Part shown: one piece after another, positions 1 through 10,353 of the stretch
How positions within the stretch are numbered: position 1 is the stretch's first letter
Layout: the number at the start of each line of letters is the position of its first letter
Notes under the pieces: generated by a model
Database searches by the model: none
Told to the model about the DNA's origin: nothing
What the model saw: the letters and a program-made list of their open reading frames with translations, nothing else
From: Oscillospiraceae bacterium
GTDB taxonomy: Bacteria; Bacillota_A; Clostridia; Oscillospirales; Oscillospiraceae
Direction: 5' to 3'
NCBI GenBank assembly: GCA_021771675.1
Contig: JAETOP010000030.1
Location: forward strand, 1 to 33,032
DNA length: 33,032 nucleotides
Translations under genes and position numbers: made by a program

Positions 1-1
1 G

Positions 2-40
2 CAAATCGTGAACACTCTTTTTGAGCAAGGCAATACCTGA
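2..40 (+). CDS. C-terminal tail of a gene that begins before the window
   Basis: An open frame runs in from the left edge and ends at a TGA, giving the last residues QIVNTLFEQGNT. A hairpin terminator follows 17 bases later, which supports this being a real gene end. The other two plus-strand frames stop earlier. Too little is visible to name the protein. From its position next to an integrative-element module it may belong to that element, which is inference only. Confidence 0.3.
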   Translation, partial: QIVNTLFEQGNT

Positions 41-57
41 TTTTTGTTACCCCCCGC

Positions 58-90
58 CGCCGAAAAATGACAAAATTTCTTCGGCGTTTT
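58..90 (+). terminator. Intrinsic terminator
   Basis: A 7-bp stem (CGCCGAA / TTCGGCG) is followed at once by TTTTCTT. It would end transcription of the gene entering from the left. Confidence 0.55.
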
Positions 91-127
91 CTTACAATTT
101 CATATCGGCGTTGACACCGCTGGCGGG

Positions 128-346
128 ATGGCTCTCACCGCCGTTCCCTTCAAGGTACGGGTGACCGCCACCGACCTCAACATCCGCACCGGCCCTGGCA
201 CCGATACCGCCAAGACCGGGAAGTTCACCGGGGCTGGCGTGTTCACCATCACCGAGGTCAAGGACGGCCCCGGCTCTGCCAAGGGGTGGGGCAGGCTGAA
301 ATCCGGCGCGGGTTGGATTTCCCTGGACTACGCACAGAAAATTTAA
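128..346 (+). CDS. SH3b-domain protein, probably a 5'-truncated remnant of a cell-wall hydrolase
   Basis: The 72 residues form one bacterial SH3 (SH3b) domain: VTATDLNIRTGPGTD is the typical first strand and RT-loop motif, and GWGRLKSGAGWISLDY is the typical last strand. SH3b domains bind peptidoglycan and commonly form the C-terminal targeting domain of N-acetylmuramoyl-L-alanine amidases, including those on conjugative elements. No catalytic domain is present. The frame is open back to position 71, just after a stop inside the upstream terminator, and the ATG has only GGCGGG touching it rather than a well-spaced ribosome site. I therefore read it as the tail of a larger gene cut by a deletion, though a small secreted or lost-start protein cannot be excluded. 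Confidence 0.6.
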   Translation: MALTAVPFKVRVTATDLNIRTGPGTDTAKTGKFTGAGVFTITEVKDGPGSAKGWGRLKSGAGWISLDYAQKI

Positions 347-375
347 CCAGCGGTCAATATTTTGACCCACAGTTC

Positions 376-406
376 AAGCCCACCGGGAACCATCCTCGGT
401 GGGCTT
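376..406 (+). terminator. Intrinsic terminator after the SH3b gene
   Basis: A perfect 10-bp stem (AAGCCCACCG / CGGTGGGCTT) has an 11-base loop and is followed by a T-rich stretch. A small GGTCAA/TTGACC hairpin precedes it at 352-367. Confidence 0.6.
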
Positions 407-440
407 CTCGCTTTCATTGTTTTTGAGGGGGCATCATTCT

Positions 441-815
441 ATGACAACTGAAAAGTCAAAGGAAATTTTACAGTATAGGGAACAGGGGCTGGGCTATAAG
501 CGGATTGCTGCCCTCACTGGCTACTCGTTAAATACGGTCAAGTCGGTATGTCGGAGAAATCCGAACGGCGAGAAAAAGCTGTGCCTCCAATGTGGGGCCA
601 AGCTGGTGCGCTCCCCGCACTATCGGGAGAAGAAGTTCTGTTCGGACGCCTGCCGTATGGCATGGTGGAACAGTCACCCGGAGGCGGTCAGCCGCAAGGC
701 CATCTACCACTTCACCTGCGCCCACTGCGGTCGGCCCTTTGACAGCTACGGCAACGACCACCGGAAATACTGCTCCCGCACCTGTTATGCTGAGGCGCGG
801 CGGAAAGGGGTGTAA
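441..815 (+). CDS. HTH and double zinc-finger protein of an integrative-element recombination module
   Basis: This 124-aa protein opens with a helix-turn-helix (about residues 5-38, EILQYREQGLGYKRIAALTG then SLNTVKSVCRR), the kind of site-recognition fold seen in resolvases. Two treble-clef or ribbon-like zinc sites follow: CLQCG with FCSDACR, then CAHCG with YCSRTC. The ATG at 441 is preferred over an upstream in-frame ATG at 399 because GAGGGGG lies 9 bases before it and the domain starts there. The gene is followed 2 bases later by the SHOCT gene and then two serine recombinases, a gene order I associate with the integration end of clostridial conjugative elements. A DNA-binding accessory factor for excision or integration is likely, but its exact job is unknown. 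Confidence 0.7.
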   Translation: MTTEKSKEILQYREQGLGYKRIAALTGYSLNTVKSVCRRNPNGEKKLCLQCGAKLVRSPHYREKKFCSDACRMAWWNSHPEAVSRKAIYHFTCAHCGRPFDSYGNDHRKYCSRTCYAEARRKGV

Positions 816-817
816 AT

Positions 818-988
818 ATGTCCGAGGAATTCTTCCGCAATTTGACTGCGTACAAAGCGGCGATGAGTCTCGCCAAGGGTATGCTCCACCAGGGCATTAT
901 TTCCGAGAGTGAGTACGCTGAAATCGATACAATTATGACCAAAAAGTACGGCCTGTCCTTGGATAGTATTTTTCGCACAATCGCTTGA
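818..988 (+). CDS. SHOCT-like small protein (56 aa)
   Basis: The ATG lies 2 bases after the stop of the HTH/zinc-finger gene, with AAAGGGG 7 bases ahead, so the two are translationally coupled. The protein is MSEEFFRNLTAYKAAMSLAK, then GMLHQGIISESEYAEIDTIM, then TKKYGLSLDSIFRTIA. The core GMLHQGIISESEYAEIDT matches the short helical SHOCT pattern (long-loop-short helices, 'GxIseeEyeexK'), which usually mediates oligomerisation. Such a gene regularly sits just before the large serine recombinases in this kind of element. Its function is inferred from neighbourhood only. Confidence 0.7.
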   Translation: MSEEFFRNLTAYKAAMSLAKGMLHQGIISESEYAEIDTIMTKKYGLSLDSIFRTIA

Positions 989-1036
989 TAAATCTGCGGT
1001 TTAGAGCGAATATGTGACCACCAAGGAGGTGATTTT

Positions 1037-2359
1037 TTGGAACGCATTATTCAGAAAATGGAACCGAAAGTTCCTACACAGCCCAAGGCAAAGCGGGTCG
1101 CGGCCTATGCCAGAGTGTCCTCCGGCAAGGATGCCATGCTCCATTCCCTGTCGGCCCAGGTCAGCTATTACAGCGACCTCATCCAGAACCATCCCGGCTG
1201 GCTCTACTGCGGAGTGTTTGCTGACGAGGCCCTGACCGGCACAAAGGAGAACCGCGCCGAGTTCCAGCGGCTGCTGACGGAGTGCCGCGCTGGGAACATC
1301 GACCTCATCATCACGAAGTCGATTTCCCGGTTCGCCCGGAACACGGTGGTGCTGCTCCAGACTGTACGCGAGTTGAAATCAATGGGTGTGGATGTTTATT
1401 TTGAGGAACAGAACATCCACTCCATGAGTGCGGACGGCGAACTGATGCTCACCATTCTGGCATCCTACGCCCAGGAGGAGAGCCTTTCCGCCAGTGAGAA
1501 CCAGAAGTGGCGCATCAAGAAAAACTTCGAGGAAGGGATGCCCTGGTCTGGACAGGTTTTGGGGTACAAATATGTGAATGGCGTCTACATCGTCAAGCCG
1601 GAGGAGGCCGAGATCGTGCGGAGCATCTTCGCCGACTATCTCTCCGGCATGGGCATCGAGACCATCATGAAAAAGCTGAACGCCCAGGGCAAGACTTCCC
1701 GCAACGGTCATGCCTGGTGCCGCTCCAGTGTTCGGAAGGTACTGGGGAACTACTCCTACACCGGCAATCTGCTCCTCCAGACCACATTCCGGGAAAACCA
1801 CATCACCAAAAAGACGCTCCCCAACCGCGGAGAGCTGCCGATGTACCATGCGGAAAATACCCACGAGGCCATCGTCAGCATGGAGGATTACCAGGCGGTG
1901 CAGGAGGAGATGGCCCGCCGCTCCGCCAAGCACAACAAGACCAAGCGCGGCCCCGCCAAGTACCCCTTCACTTCGATGATCGTCTGCGGCACCTGCGGTA
2001 AGGGCTACCGGCGAAAGGTGACCCGCACCGGGCCAGTGTGGATTTGCAGCACCTTCAACATCTATGGCAAAGCGGCCTGCGCCTCCAAGCAGATACCGGA
2101 GGGGACGCTTGAAAAAGTGGCGGCAGAGGTGCTGGGGCTGGAAGCCTTTGACGCAAAGGCCCTCCACGATAAAATAACGGCTATCCGAGCCGAGGGGAAT
2201 AACACTCTGGTATTTCTGTTCAAGGACGGCACTCAAACCGTTAAACGATGGGCAGACCGTTCCAGGGCGGAAAGCTGGACCCCGGAGATGAAAGCCGCAG
2301 CCAGAGAATACGCGAGGAAAGGACAGGCGATGAGATCATGCCAGCAACAAGAGCAGTAA
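1037..2359 (+). CDS. Large serine recombinase 1
   Basis: This is a site-specific DNA recombinase that cuts and rejoins DNA through a phosphoserine link. The N-terminal resolvase domain starts at about residue 20 with AAYARVSS (catalytic Ser in RVS), continues through KSISRFARN, and ends in the long E helix. A Recombinase domain follows (GYKYVNGVYIVKPEEAEIVR), then a zinc ribbon (CGTCGKGYRRK with WICSTF and C at AAC). The C-terminal coiled-coil part is short, so at 440 aa it is on the small side for the class. The start is TTG: AAGGAGG lies 7 bases ahead, whereas the first ATG is 21 bases further in with no site. It overlaps the next recombinase gene, so the two are made together and probably act as a pair on the element's attachment sites. 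Confidence 0.9.
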   Translation: MERIIQKMEPKVPTQPKAKRVAAYARVSSGKDAMLHSLSAQVSYYSDLIQNHPGWLYCGVFADEALTGTKENRAEFQRLLTECRAGNIDLIITKSISRFARNTVVLLQTVRELKSMGVDVYFEEQNIHSMSADGELMLTILASYAQEESLSASENQKWRIKKNFEEGMPWSGQVLGYKYVNGVYIVKPEEAEIVRSIFADYLSGMGIETIMKKLNAQGKTSRNGHAWCRSSVRKVLGNYSYTGNLLLQTTFRENHITKKTLPNRGELPMYHAENTHEAIVSMEDYQAVQEEMARRSAKHNKTKRGPAKYPFTSMIVCGTCGKGYRRKVTRTGPVWICSTFNIYGKAACASKQIPEGTLEKVAAEVLGLEAFDAKALHDKITAIRAEGNNTLVFLFKDGTQTVKRWADRSRAESWTPEMKAAAREYARKGQAMRSCQQQEQ

Positions 2360-3921
2360 CGGTCATTCCCCCAACCATCAATCTTCATACCCATGCCCCG
2401 GCGGTGGCAGCGAAGAAACGCAGGACGGCAGGGTGTGCCCGTGTCTCCACCGACAGTGATGAGCAGTTCACCAGCTACGAGGCGCAAATTGACTACTACA
2501 CCCGGTACATCCGGGGCAACGCTGAGTGGGAATTTGTGTCAGTCTATACGGACGAGGGCATTTCCGGCACGAACACAAAGCGCCGGGCCGGTTTCAATCA
2601 GATGATCGCCGATGCCCTTGCCGGGAAGATAGACCTCATCGTCACCAAGTCGGTGAGCCGCTTTGCCCGGAACACGGTGGACAGCCTGACCACCATCCGC
2701 AAGCTGAAGGAGCATGGCGTGGAGGTCTACTTTGAAAAGGAGAACATCTGGACCTTTGACAGCAAGGGCGAGCTGCTCATCACCATCATGTCCTCACTGG
2801 CCCAGGAGGAGAGCCGCTCCCTTTCGGAGAACATCACCTGGGGCCAGCGCAAGAGGTTCTCTGACGGCAAGGTCAACCTCCCCTATAAGCAGTTCCTCGG
2901 CTATCGGAAGGGGCCGGACGGGTTTCCAGAGGTGGTGGAGGACGAGGCCAAGATCGTCCGCCGCATCTACGCCCTTTTCATGGAGGGCAAAACCAGCTAT
3001 GCCATCGCCAAGGCCCTCACCGCTGACGGCATCCCAACGCCCTCTGGCAAAAGCAAGTGGGGGGCCAGCGTGGTGGAGAGCATCCTCACGAATGAGAAAT
3101 ATAAGGGAGCGGCACTCCTTCAAAAATGCTACACGATAGACTTTCTCAGCAAAAAGCGGAAGGTCAACGAGGGCGAAGTTCAGCAGTATTGGATCGAGAA
3201 AAGCCACCAGCCCATCATCCAGCCCCATGAGTTCGATGTTGTCCAGGCCGAGTTCGCTCGGCGCAAGGGCATGGGCCTCCACTACAGCGGCGGCGGGGTG
3301 TTCTCCTCCCGGCTGGTCTGCGGCGACTGCGGCAGCTACTACGGCCCCAAGGTCTGGCACTCCAACAGCAAGTACCGCCGCGTTGTCTGGCAATGCAACA
3401 GAAAGTTTAGCAACGAGGAAAAGTGCCGCACCCCACATCTGATGGAGGAGGACATCAAGGCTCGGTTCCTGGCGGCGTTCAATCAACTGCTGGATGGCAA
3501 GGAGGCTCTGCTGGAGGATTGCCGCATCATGCAGGACCACCTCACCAACTGCTCCGCCATTGACGCAGAACTGGACGAGCTGCTCCGGGAGATCGCGGTA
3601 GTGACGGAGCTGACCCAGCGGTGCATCCAAGAGAACGCCCGGAGCGCACAGAGCCAAGAGGAGTATGCCGAACGGTACAACGGCTATGTTGCGAGGTACG
3701 AGAAGGCCAAGGCCAAGGTGGATGCCCTCCAGGAGCAGAAAAAGCAACGGCAGGCCAAGGCCGACATTATCGGTGGGTTCATGTTCGCTGTACATGAGCG
3801 GGAGGTTGGTGTCACAGAATTTGACACTGCTCTCTGGCTGGCGGTGGTACAGAAAGCCACGGCTTACCATGATGGGCGGCTGGTGTTCACTTTCCAGAAC
3901 GGCATGGAGATTGAGGGATAA
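2338..3921 (+). CDS. Large serine recombinase 2
   Basis: This is the second site-specific serine recombinase, 527 aa from the ATG that overlaps the end of recombinase 1 by 22 bases. The resolvase domain carries the catalytic serine in CARVST (about residues 33-38), SVSRFARN and the conserved LAQEESRSLSENI helix. The Recombinase domain (FLGYRKGPDGFPEVVEDEAK), a zinc ribbon (CGDCGSYYG, then WQCNRKF and EKC) and a long C-terminal coiled coil (about residues 390-480) follow in the usual order. The residue before A-R-V-S is Cys where this family nearly always has Tyr. Tandem, overlapping recombinases at the end of an element suggest heteromeric integrase function, an inference from gene order. Confidence 0.9.
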   Translation: MPATRAVTVIPPTINLHTHAPAVAAKKRRTAGCARVSTDSDEQFTSYEAQIDYYTRYIRGNAEWEFVSVYTDEGISGTNTKRRAGFNQMIADALAGKIDLIVTKSVSRFARNTVDSLTTIRKLKEHGVEVYFEKENIWTFDSKGELLITIMSSLAQEESRSLSENITWGQRKRFSDGKVNLPYKQFLGYRKGPDGFPEVVEDEAKIVRRIYALFMEGKTSYAIAKALTADGIPTPSGKSKWGASVVESILTNEKYKGAALLQKCYTIDFLSKKRKVNEGEVQQYWIEKSHQPIIQPHEFDVVQAEFARRKGMGLHYSGGGVFSSRLVCGDCGSYYGPKVWHSNSKYRRVVWQCNRKFSNEEKCRTPHLMEEDIKARFLAAFNQLLDGKEALLEDCRIMQDHLTNCSAIDAELDELLREIAVVTELTQRCIQENARSAQSQEEYAERYNGYVARYEKAKAKVDALQEQKKQRQAKADIIGGFMFAVHEREVGVTEFDTALWLAVVQKATAYHDGRLVFTFQNGMEIEG

Positions 3922-3939
3922 CTAAACAGAACCATACAC

Positions 3940-3974
3940 GACCCGCTGGCGCATAGAGCTGGCGGGTCTTTTTT
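3940..3974 (+). terminator. Intrinsic terminator of the recombinase operon
   Basis: A 7-bp stem (GACCCGC / GCGGGTC) is followed directly by six T residues. It begins 18 bases after the stop of recombinase 2. Confidence 0.8.
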
Positions 3975-3976
3975 CT

Positions 3977-4005
3977 TTGCTTTTTATGCAAGTTCGTGTT
4001 ATAAT
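3977..4005 (+). promoter_or_regulatory. Promoter of the NYN-domain gene
   Basis: TTGCTT and a perfect TATAAT are 17 bases apart, and a TG one base before the -10 makes it an extended -10. The predicted start is near 4012, giving a leader of about 25 bases to the ATG at 4038. Confidence 0.65.
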
Positions 4006-4037
4006 GGCATCAATTCAAAAATGAAAGGATTTTGCCT

Positions 4038-4601
4038 ATGTACTTATTTTGGGACAACTCTAACATCCATTATTCGGGATTGAACACTGTATACCCCATG
4101 CTTGAACCTGGAAAAGAACGTGGTATCTATCGAACATACTTCAAAAATTTGTTTGAATTAGTCCGCAATGGAAGAGTAATAAATGGCGCGTATGCTGCTG
4201 GAAGTGTACCTCCCCCGTCTGATGATCTGTGGACATATATTGAGAGTTTAGGTGTCGATATGACCTTGCTCGACAAAACTGCAGATGGAAAAGAGCAAGA
4301 CAGTGTTGATATGTCGTTGCAGACCAATATGTTTCGTGTTGCCTTGGACAATCCTCCTGATACAATGGTGTTACTTACTGGAGATGGTTCTGGCGGGGCT
4401 TTAGGAAAAGGGTTCTTAGCGGATATTAAACGTATACATAAATTGGGGTGGAACATTGAGGTTTATGCATGGGAATCCACCTGCAACCGCTATTTAAAAT
4501 CTTTTGCAGAGGAAAATGGGGTTTTCGTTCCGCTTGAAAAGTATTACTATTCGATTACTTTTTTGAAAGGTGTACGTGTTGTGCAACCGCTTGTACGATA
4601 A
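4038..4601 (+). CDS. NYN-domain (PIN-like) putative ribonuclease
   Basis: The 187-aa protein opens with YLFWDNSNIH, the first acidic motif of NYN/LabA-like PIN-fold nucleases. It also has further acidic positions expected of a metal-binding site: DSVDMSLQTNM in the middle and LLTGDGSGGALGKGFLADIK near the end, where family members usually read TGDgDF. The core nuclease fold fills the whole protein, with no extra domain or membrane segment. AAAGGA lies 8 bases before the chosen ATG; an in-frame TTG two codons upstream is less likely. The gene is clearly more A+T rich than its neighbours and has its own promoter, consistent with a transferred cargo gene at the element edge. It may process or degrade RNA in defence or regulation; the substrate is unknown. 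Confidence 0.75.
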   Translation: MYLFWDNSNIHYSGLNTVYPMLEPGKERGIYRTYFKNLFELVRNGRVINGAYAAGSVPPPSDDLWTYIESLGVDMTLLDKTADGKEQDSVDMSLQTNMFRVALDNPPDTMVLLTGDGSGGALGKGFLADIKRIHKLGWNIEVYAWESTCNRYLKSFAEENGVFVPLEKYYYSITFLKGVRVVQPLVR

Positions 4602-4641
4602 TAGCAACTTTACTGATTTGGCCATCTTACTTTTGTAGGCT

Positions 4642-4732
4642 TGCACACCCTTCCCTTACAATCTGCACCCCCTTTGTTACTTTGACCCAAACAACAGAAA
4701 AACTTGCACCCCCTATACGGCAAGGGTGTGCA
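4642..4732. repeat. Iterated TGCAC(A/C)CCC motifs with an outer inverted pair
   Basis: TGCACACCCTT at 4642-4652 is repeated as its exact reverse complement, AAGGGTGTGCA, at 4722-4732. Between them TGCACCCCCT occurs twice in direct orientation (4664-4673 and 4705-4714). The block is non-coding, follows the NYN gene and lies just before a terminator. It could be a binding array, an element end or a recombination site; nothing in the sequence decides which. Confidence 0.55.
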
Positions 4733-4762
4733 TTTGTATCAGAATCACCAGCACTTTTCAAA

Positions 4763-4800
4763 GCCCTCTGAAATCAAGATTTCAGAGGGCGTTTTCTTTG
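4763..4800. terminator. Strong terminator hairpin downstream of the NYN gene
   Basis: A perfect 13-bp stem (GCCCTCTGAAATC / its complement) with an AA centre is followed by GTTTTCTTT on the plus strand. It sits between the converging NYN gene and the aldo/keto reductase, so it could serve both, but the T-rich tail favours the plus strand. Confidence 0.75.
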
Positions 4801-4845
4801 ACTATGGCGTATTAAAATCTGATGACCTGACCAAGAGCAGGCAGA

Positions 4846-5841
4846 TTATTTCTCTGCGGTGATTGTTTCGATCAGCGCCAGTTCCTCTGCCGAAAAGCTG
4901 GTATGCTCCGCCGCCTTGATGTTGTCCAGGATCTGCTCCGGGCGGGAGGCCCCGGCCAGTACACTGGCCACGACGCCGTCGTGCAGAACCCAGGCCAGCG
5001 CCATCTGCGCCAGGGTCTGACCCCGCTGGGCCGCCAAATCGTTCAGCGCCCGGATCTGGTTCATCCTCTGCTCTGTCAAAGCAGTTTCCTTTAGGAAGCG
5101 GCCATCTGTCATGATCCGGCTGTCGGCGGGGACGCCTTTTAGATAGCGGTCTGTCAGCAGTCCCTGGGCCAGGGGTGAGAAGGCGATGATCCCCTTCCCC
5201 AGCCTGGCCGCGGTCTCCTTCAGGCCGTTGCTTTCGATTGTGCGGTCAAAGATGGAGTAGCGGTTCTGGTTGATGACAAAGGGTACCTTCCACTCCTCCA
5301 AAATGGCAGCGGCCTGCTGAAGATGCTCACCATCATAGTTGGACAGGCCGACATACAGCGCCTTGCCGGACTGCACCACGGAGGCCAGCGCACCCATGGT
5401 TTCCTCCAGCGGGGTGCTGGGATCCATGCGGTGGTGATAGAAAATGTCCACATAGTCCAGACCCATGCGCTTCAGGCTCTGATCCAGGCTTGCCAGCAGA
5501 TACTTCCGGCTGCCCCAGTCGCCGTAGGGCCCGGACCACATCTCATAGCCCGCCTTGGTAGAGATGATCAGCTCGTCACGGTATGCACCCAAATCTTCCT
5601 TCAGAATGCGTCCGAAGTTGATCTCGGCCGCGCCCGCAGGAGGGCCGTAGTTGTTGGCCAGGTCAAAGTGGGTGATGCCGTGATCGAATGCGGTAAAGCA
5701 CATTTCCCGCATCGTCTCAAACCGGCCGGTATCCCCAAAATTGTGCCACAGGCCCAGGGAGATGGCGGGCAGCTTCAGGCCGCTGGCGCCCAGGCGGTGA
5801 TAGGGCATTGTGTCATAGCGTTTCTCAGAGGCAATGTGCAT
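4846..5841 (-). CDS. Aldo/keto reductase, L-glyceraldehyde 3-phosphate reductase type (YghZ-like)
   Basis: This is an NADPH-dependent (alpha/beta)8-barrel reductase of the cytosol. From the chosen ATG (331 aa) the catalytic tetrad is visible: D60 and Y65 in FDLANNYGPP, K96 in STKAGY, and H137 in FYHHRMDP. The C-terminal VLAGASRPEQILDN is the phosphate-binding part of the cofactor site. The motif pattern LGLWHNFGD and the insert around WSGPYGDWGS match the YghZ/Gpr branch, which reduces L-glyceraldehyde 3-phosphate and methylglyoxal. GAAGGGA lies 8 bases before this ATG; the longer frame upstream lacks a site. It starts 37 bases after hsdR on the same strand, so it may ride on the restriction operon, though a functional link is not evident. 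Confidence 0.85.
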   Translation of the reverse strand: MHIASEKRYDTMPYHRLGASGLKLPAISLGLWHNFGDTGRFETMREMCFTAFDHGITHFDLANNYGPPAGAAEINFGRILKEDLGAYRDELIISTKAGYEMWSGPYGDWGSRKYLLASLDQSLKRMGLDYVDIFYHHRMDPSTPLEETMGALASVVQSGKALYVGLSNYDGEHLQQAAAILEEWKVPFVINQNRYSIFDRTIESNGLKETAARLGKGIIAFSPLAQGLLTDRYLKGVPADSRIMTDGRFLKETALTEQRMNQIRALNDLAAQRGQTLAQMALAWVLHDGVVASVLAGASRPEQILDNIKAAEHTSFSAEELALIETITAEK

Positions 5842-5878
5842 AGTTGGATCCCTTCGCTTCCTTTTCAAGATTATGTCT

Positions 5879-8971
<3,093 letters not shown>

Positions 8972-8995
8972 TGTGTCATCACTCAATTCTATGTT

Positions 8996-9187
8996 TTAGT
9001 ACAAATCGATGTCATCATGATCCTCACCATCATAATGATCGTAATAATGAAATCCACATTCTATTGGTTTTCCACACTCGCAGCAAACGTCCCAATATCC
9101 AAATTCCTCAAGTTCGCTGGTAATCCCATGGCTTCGTCTACAATTACAGTAGCCGATTTTATTAATATCCATGCCGTGAAAGTACAT
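8996..9187 (-). CDS. Small Cys/His/Asp-rich protein inside the hsd operon
   Basis: AAGGAGG lies 8 bases before the second of two nearby ATGs, so I start here (63 aa) rather than two codons upstream, where spacing would be only 2 bases. The protein carries CNCRR, then DVCCECGKPIECGFHYYDHY and a very acidic GEDHDDIDLY tail. The cysteines and histidines suggest a small metal-binding (zinc-ribbon-like) fold. It sits between hsdS and hsdR in the same operon and is followed 24 bases later by hsdR. I do not recognise a named family. Possible roles are a modulator of restriction, such as an alleviation or anti-assembly factor, or a passenger; this is inference from position only. Confidence 0.65.
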   Translation of the reverse strand: MYFHGMDINKIGYCNCRRSHGITSELEEFGYWDVCCECGKPIECGFHYYDHYDGEDHDDIDLY

Positions 9188-9216
9188 TTTCATAACCTCC
9201 TTAAATTTTTTGAAAT

Positions 9217-10353
9217 TTAACTTTGTAACATTTCAATCTCTCCCGACATAAGTTCTGGAATAAGGGTGTCGCGGATTTTCGCAAGTTTTAGACTTTCATT
9301 TTGATTATGAACAATGGTTGCAACCATAGGCGCTATAGCTGCATTGAATTCTGCAAGAGTTTCATTATCAGGCGACAATAATAACATTGATTTAACACGC
9401 TCTCTTGGTAATTCTGTTTGACCTGTACTACCAGTATGAAGAGATTCAATCTCTCTCTCATGCAAAAGCCCCCATAAACCAATATAATAGATCAGAGATT
9501 CCTCTTTGGGTCGTACGATTGTTATATGAGAATCAACGGTCATATTTTGGGGTGCAAACCAGACCTGAGCCGCCCGCCCCAGAGTACCTTCTCCAGTTGA
9601 GTTAATAAGCAAGTCACCAAAATGTAACCACTTCTCATTCACTGCTTTAGGTCGGTGCTTTCTCGCTAAAGAAAGATCAATGAGGTGATTTCGGATACAT
9701 TTCTGATTAAGTACAATCTGTTCAGATGTGTCAGCATATTTGGGTGTAATTCCCCGACTTATCAGAGAGGCTAAGCTGCCAAGCGTAACAAGTCCCCAGT
9801 TTGTAGGTTGATTGCTTTTAAACAAACTAAAGTCAACAAACCACTCTTTGAATAAAGCCTGCGCCTGCCGCTCCAAATTTTCGTTTATCTTCTGGTTCAG
9901 TTCGATTTTATCGTCTAATGCTGACAAAATTGACACAACTTTTGCTTGTTCCTGTACTGGCGGGAGTTCAAATTCAATTGCATTTAGATTTGCCTGACTA
10001 AGTTTTGGTTGTGCCGAGCCTGTAATATAGCCAGAAATATCGGTTACATTAAAAAGATAGTATAAATATTCCAGCAAACACTTTTCATTAGTTTGAACAA
10101 TATGTGCATGATTGTTAACCCAGTATCTTCCAACGGCGAGTTGTGCCACTTTTTGCTTCTTTGATCTGAGATTTTCTCCATCTTCCGCGATTAGCAGGTA
10201 CTTCCCGTCAAAAATATAATCATCAATATAATCGATAATTCCCTGTGCTCCATAGTAAGGATACTGTCCTTTTCGGGATTCTCTTTGCTTTGCAGATAAG
10301 GGCACTCTTTTACTGTCATAGTTGATTGTAATTTCGGAAAACTTATATCTCAT
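9217..10353 (-). CDS. hsdS: Type I restriction-modification specificity subunit
   Basis: This subunit reads the bipartite DNA target for both methylation and cutting. The 378 aa split as expected: target-recognition domain 1 (about 1-130), a conserved helical spacer (LPPVQEQAKVVSILSALDDK through KEWFVDF), target-recognition domain 2 (about 185-325), and a second conserved helical repeat (LAEFNAAIAPMV through IPELMSGEIEM). The start overlaps the end of hsdM by 11 bases and has no strong ribosome site, so translation is probably coupled. Base composition is strikingly A+T rich against hsdM and hsdR on either side, which is common for S subunits that exchange specificity by recombination. No second hsdS or flanking inverted copy is present, so switching by inversion is not evident here. 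Confidence 0.93.
   Translation of the reverse strand: MRYKFSEITINYDSKRVPLSAKQRESRKGQYPYYGAQGIIDYIDDYIFDGKYLLIAEDGENLRSKKQKVAQLAVGRYWVNNHAHIVQTNEKCLLEYLYYLFNVTDISGYITGSAQPKLSQANLNAIEFELPPVQEQAKVVSILSALDDKIELNQKINENLERQAQALFKEWFVDFSLFKSNQPTNWGLVTLGSLASLISRGITPKYADTSEQIVLNQKCIRNHLIDLSLARKHRPKAVNEKWLHFGDLLINSTGEGTLGRAAQVWFAPQNMTVDSHITIVRPKEESLIYYIGLWGLLHEREIESLHTGSTGQTELPRERVKSMLLLSPDNETLAEFNAAIAPMVATIVHNQNESLKLAKIRDTLIPELMSGEIEMLQS

Noticed and set aside
1379..3870. Long minus-strand open frames across the two recombinases
   Set aside because: They mirror the recombinase genes and contain no domain; the plus-strand motifs are unambiguous.
9217..10353. Phase-variable hsdS by inversion
   Set aside because: Only one hsdS is present, with no partial copy or inverted repeat, and the nearby recombinases are broken.
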